Below, in pieces: positions 62,575 through 64,000 of a stretch of 64,000 bases of DNA (positions are counted from its first letter, which is position 1; the number at the start of each line of letters is the position of its first letter). Under the pieces are notes generated by a model. It worked only from the letters and a program-made list of their open reading frames with translations, did not search any database and was not told the origin of the DNA. The DNA lies in assembly GCA_963775575.1 (NCBI GenBank), contig CAVZJG010000002.1, forward strand, positions 1,302,001 through 1,366,000, given 5' to 3'. This DNA comes from Roseiarcus sp963775575. Its GTDB lineage: Bacteria; Pseudomonadota; Alphaproteobacteria; Rhizobiales; Beijerinckiaceae. Position numbers and translations under genes: made by a program.

Positions 62575-63210
62575 CTATGGCTTAGCATCCCATTCAACTT
62601 CACCATCGGCACCACGAGGATAATTTGCTGACACCTCTTGCAATAGCTCCTTGCGGCTGGCACCACCCCCCAGCACTTTATTGGCGGTAGCCCATCCGTT
62701 CCCGACCCATCGCATACGAAGCACCTGCGTCCACGAGCCGTTTCGACCAACATAAAAGATATTGAAATTCAAATTCTTGCCATGATGAGGCAAGCGAATT
62801 GGAGTCACGGCCGCAAAGCCAGGCGTAAGATTGCCTACAGCAATCGTTCTGCCCGGGTTGAAGGTGTCCTTTAATTCATCAATATCTACTAAACGAGCCG
62901 AAACATCGTAAAGTGGATATTTGCCATTGTGAACAAAATTGGGAATGACGAGGAAATCATCGGGCATGCTGTTGGCGTTGACAGACTCTCCGCTCGTACC
63001 GACAATTTGGAATACTGTATAGCAAAAGCTGTCGCCGCCCGTTATAGAGCCATTATTTTCTTGTTGAAGCCGCGCAATTTCCTCGTTCTTTTGCTGTAAG
63101 TCCGCGTTGAAGCTGGACTGACGCCAAGCAGCCCAAAACCCCCCAAGTGTAACCCAAAAAGCTCCAAAGGCGACTACGAATGCGGGAGCCAACTGCCAGA
63201 GACGAGCCAT
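62575..63210 (-). CDS. hypothetical membrane-anchored protein
   Basis: The 211-residue product has one N-terminal membrane helix (PAFVVAFGAFWVTLGGFWAA), a short coiled coil (DLQQKNEEIARLQQENNGS) and an extracytoplasmic beta-rich domain with no recognised family. GAGGA precedes the ATG at 63210. The GC is well below the window average, as in the rest of the tail. It is probably part of an accessory segment with the next two small genes. Confidence 0.65.
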   Translation of the reverse strand: MARLWQLAPAFVVAFGAFWVTLGGFWAAWRQSSFNADLQQKNEEIARLQQENNGSITGGDSFCYTVFQIVGTSGESVNANSMPDDFLVIPNFVHNGKYPLYDVSARLVDIDELKDTFNPGRTIAVGNLTPGFAAVTPIRLPHHGKNLNFNIFYVGRNGSWTQVLRMRWVGNGWATANKVLGGGASRKELLQEVSANYPRGADGEVEWDAKP

Positions 63211-63296
63211 GCAGGATTGTCCTCTAACCGGTCCCAATGATTCCAGAGCCGACTGTTTATGATTCCAACCTCTGGATCACGCAGCGGGTTACGGGG

Positions 63297-63376
63297 GTTA
63301 CGGCGACACCTTACTTAACCCCTTTATTGCGAGCCAGTGGATCGGAAATGGGGATTAAGTAAGCTGTCGCCGTAAC
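63297..63376. repeat. REP-like imperfect inverted repeat
   Basis: GTTACGGCGACACCTTACTT... (63297-63322) pairs with ...AAGTAAGCTGTCGCCGTAAC (63350-63376) with one mismatch and one unpaired base, around a 27-base loop. The core GTCGCCGTAAC is repeated at about 63390 and near 62460, and GTAACTC recurs twice more between 63374 and 63409. It resembles repetitive extragenic palindromes. Confidence 0.7.
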
Positions 63377-63408
63377 TCTGCGTAACTCTGTCGCCGTAAC
63401 TCGTAACT

Positions 63409-63654
63409 CTATCGGCAATCCAGGCCCCCGAACGGGTTCCGGCGGCAAGTCACTCCATTTGAATAGTCGTAGCCCCCTTGCGGGTTCGGGCGGCTCGTGA
63501 TCCCCGGCGCGGACGTAATCCCGGCTGCAGCTAATTGCTCTCTGTACAGACAGGTCTGGTAGCCCGCGAGGTCGCTTGGGTCGCAGTAAGCAGCGGCCGA
63601 CCCTGACAATGCTAACAAGGTTCCGATCGAGACAATCCATCGTAATGGCTTCAC
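63409..63654 (-). CDS. small exported protein
   Basis: The 81-residue product has a signal peptide (MKPLRWIVSIGTLLALSGSA, cleavage near AAA/YC). The mature part of about 57 residues is Cys-containing and Gly/Tyr/Asn-rich (NPQGGYDYSNGVTCRRNPFG then GLDCR). Four Cys could form disulphides. The GTG start at 63654 has GGAGG six bases before it. Function unknown. Confidence 0.6.
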   Translation of the reverse strand: MKPLRWIVSIGTLLALSGSAAAYCDPSDLAGYQTCLYREQLAAAGITSAPGITSRPNPQGGYDYSNGVTCRRNPFGGLDCR

Positions 63655-63690
63655 GGTGAGCCTCCGTTAGAGAGAATTCCTTGGTCGTCG

Positions 63691-63900
63691 TTAGGTCACG
63701 CTGGCAAGTGGATTGGTCTCTGAGACGATGATAAACATCGACGAGCGTTTATGGATGTGCGGCGGACTGCCGGCGCTTTCTTCAGAAGCAGGGCGATATA
63801 CAACGTTAATTACGCGGTTCCCCTTTTTTGAGAGCTCGGTCAGTTTGTCTTGAAGTGCCTGAGCGTCATCAGGAACCCAGTCAGACACGTAATTTTTCAT
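63691..63900 (-). CDS. small hypothetical protein
   Basis: The 69-residue product (MKNYVSDWVPDDAQALQDKL...) is soluble, with NRVINVVYRPASEESAGSPP then HIHKRSSMFIIV at the end. AGGAGG lies 8 bases upstream of the ATG at 63900. The 'Q(A/D)xLxxLxxxGxxVxxV' pattern is common in small proteins of unknown function of mobile regions. The stretch from 63901 to the window end has no gene. Confidence 0.55.
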   Translation of the reverse strand: MKNYVSDWVPDDAQALQDKLTELSKKGNRVINVVYRPASEESAGSPPHIHKRSSMFIIVSETNPLASVT

Positions 63901-64000
63901 CGGGACAGCCTCCTGCTTTTCGCCAAGCATAGCAGGGCGTCCGGCGCGGCGCGAGCGATTGTCGACGATCTCGGATTTCCGCGGTTACGCGGTTACGGTG

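Overview
The window looks like chromosome of a high-GC alphaproteobacterium of the Hyphomicrobiales (Rhizobiales). The evidence is the lptC-lptA-lptB order, the ChvI/ChvG two-component pair next to an HprK/EIIA/HPr regulatory phosphotransfer set, a CcrM-type GANTC methyltransferase, a perfect CtrA box, an alphaproteobacterial-type RNase P RNA, and the MoxR / NUDIX / CCA-transferase neighbourhood. A methylotroph-like relative is possible, but nothing here fixes the genus.

Layout. 0-6 kb: a D-lactate dehydrogenase, a low-GC islet held between two copies of a 127-bp repeat, thiM, an extensin-like lipoprotein and a hicA-hicB pair. 6-13 kb: nickel handling (DUF1007 protein, NicO permease, then ureE-ureF-ureG beside rnpB) plus a cell-wall amidase followed by an internally deleted ridA. 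13-18 kb: prmB, a 2-kb low-GC islet of six tiny genes, and ccrM. 18-29 kb: rnhB, creatininase-like, CCA transferase, DUF6111 and NUDIX genes on the minus strand, divergent from a moxR-DUF58-DUF4159-VWA-like envelope operon. 29-36 kb: a one-polypeptide type IIG restriction-modification enzyme, a quinone-reductase-like flavoprotein, and the rplU-rpmA-GNAT-obgE block. 36-44 kb: an intact ISAs1 element, chvI-chvG-hprK-EIIA-HPr, lptC-lptA-lptB, and a CAU-anticodon tRNA.

44-47.5 kb is a decaying accessory patch on the 3' side of that tRNA: an aromatic-acid-type MFS transporter without its own stop, a 14-codon fragment of a second copy, an IS630 element with a broken transposase, and truncated FAD-oxidase and LysR genes. 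47.5-59.3 kb holds an HD-GYP response regulator, a ParA-like ATPase and a chemotaxis operon (STAS, cheY, cheA, cheW, mcp, cheW, cheR, cheB, soluble MCP-like). Its leader carries TTAA-N7-TTAA. The rest of the window has an AraC fragment, a GlsB-like membrane protein, an intact IS66-family element, and a lower-GC tail of small genes with a REP-like inverted repeat.

The most surprising observation is that cheA, complete otherwise, contains two in-frame TAG codons in its kinase domain while the rest of the chemotaxis operon is intact. TAG is an ordinary stop elsewhere in the window. No CRISPR array and no classic multi-gene defence island were seen; the type IIG enzyme and the HicA/HicB pair are the defence or stress-type loci.
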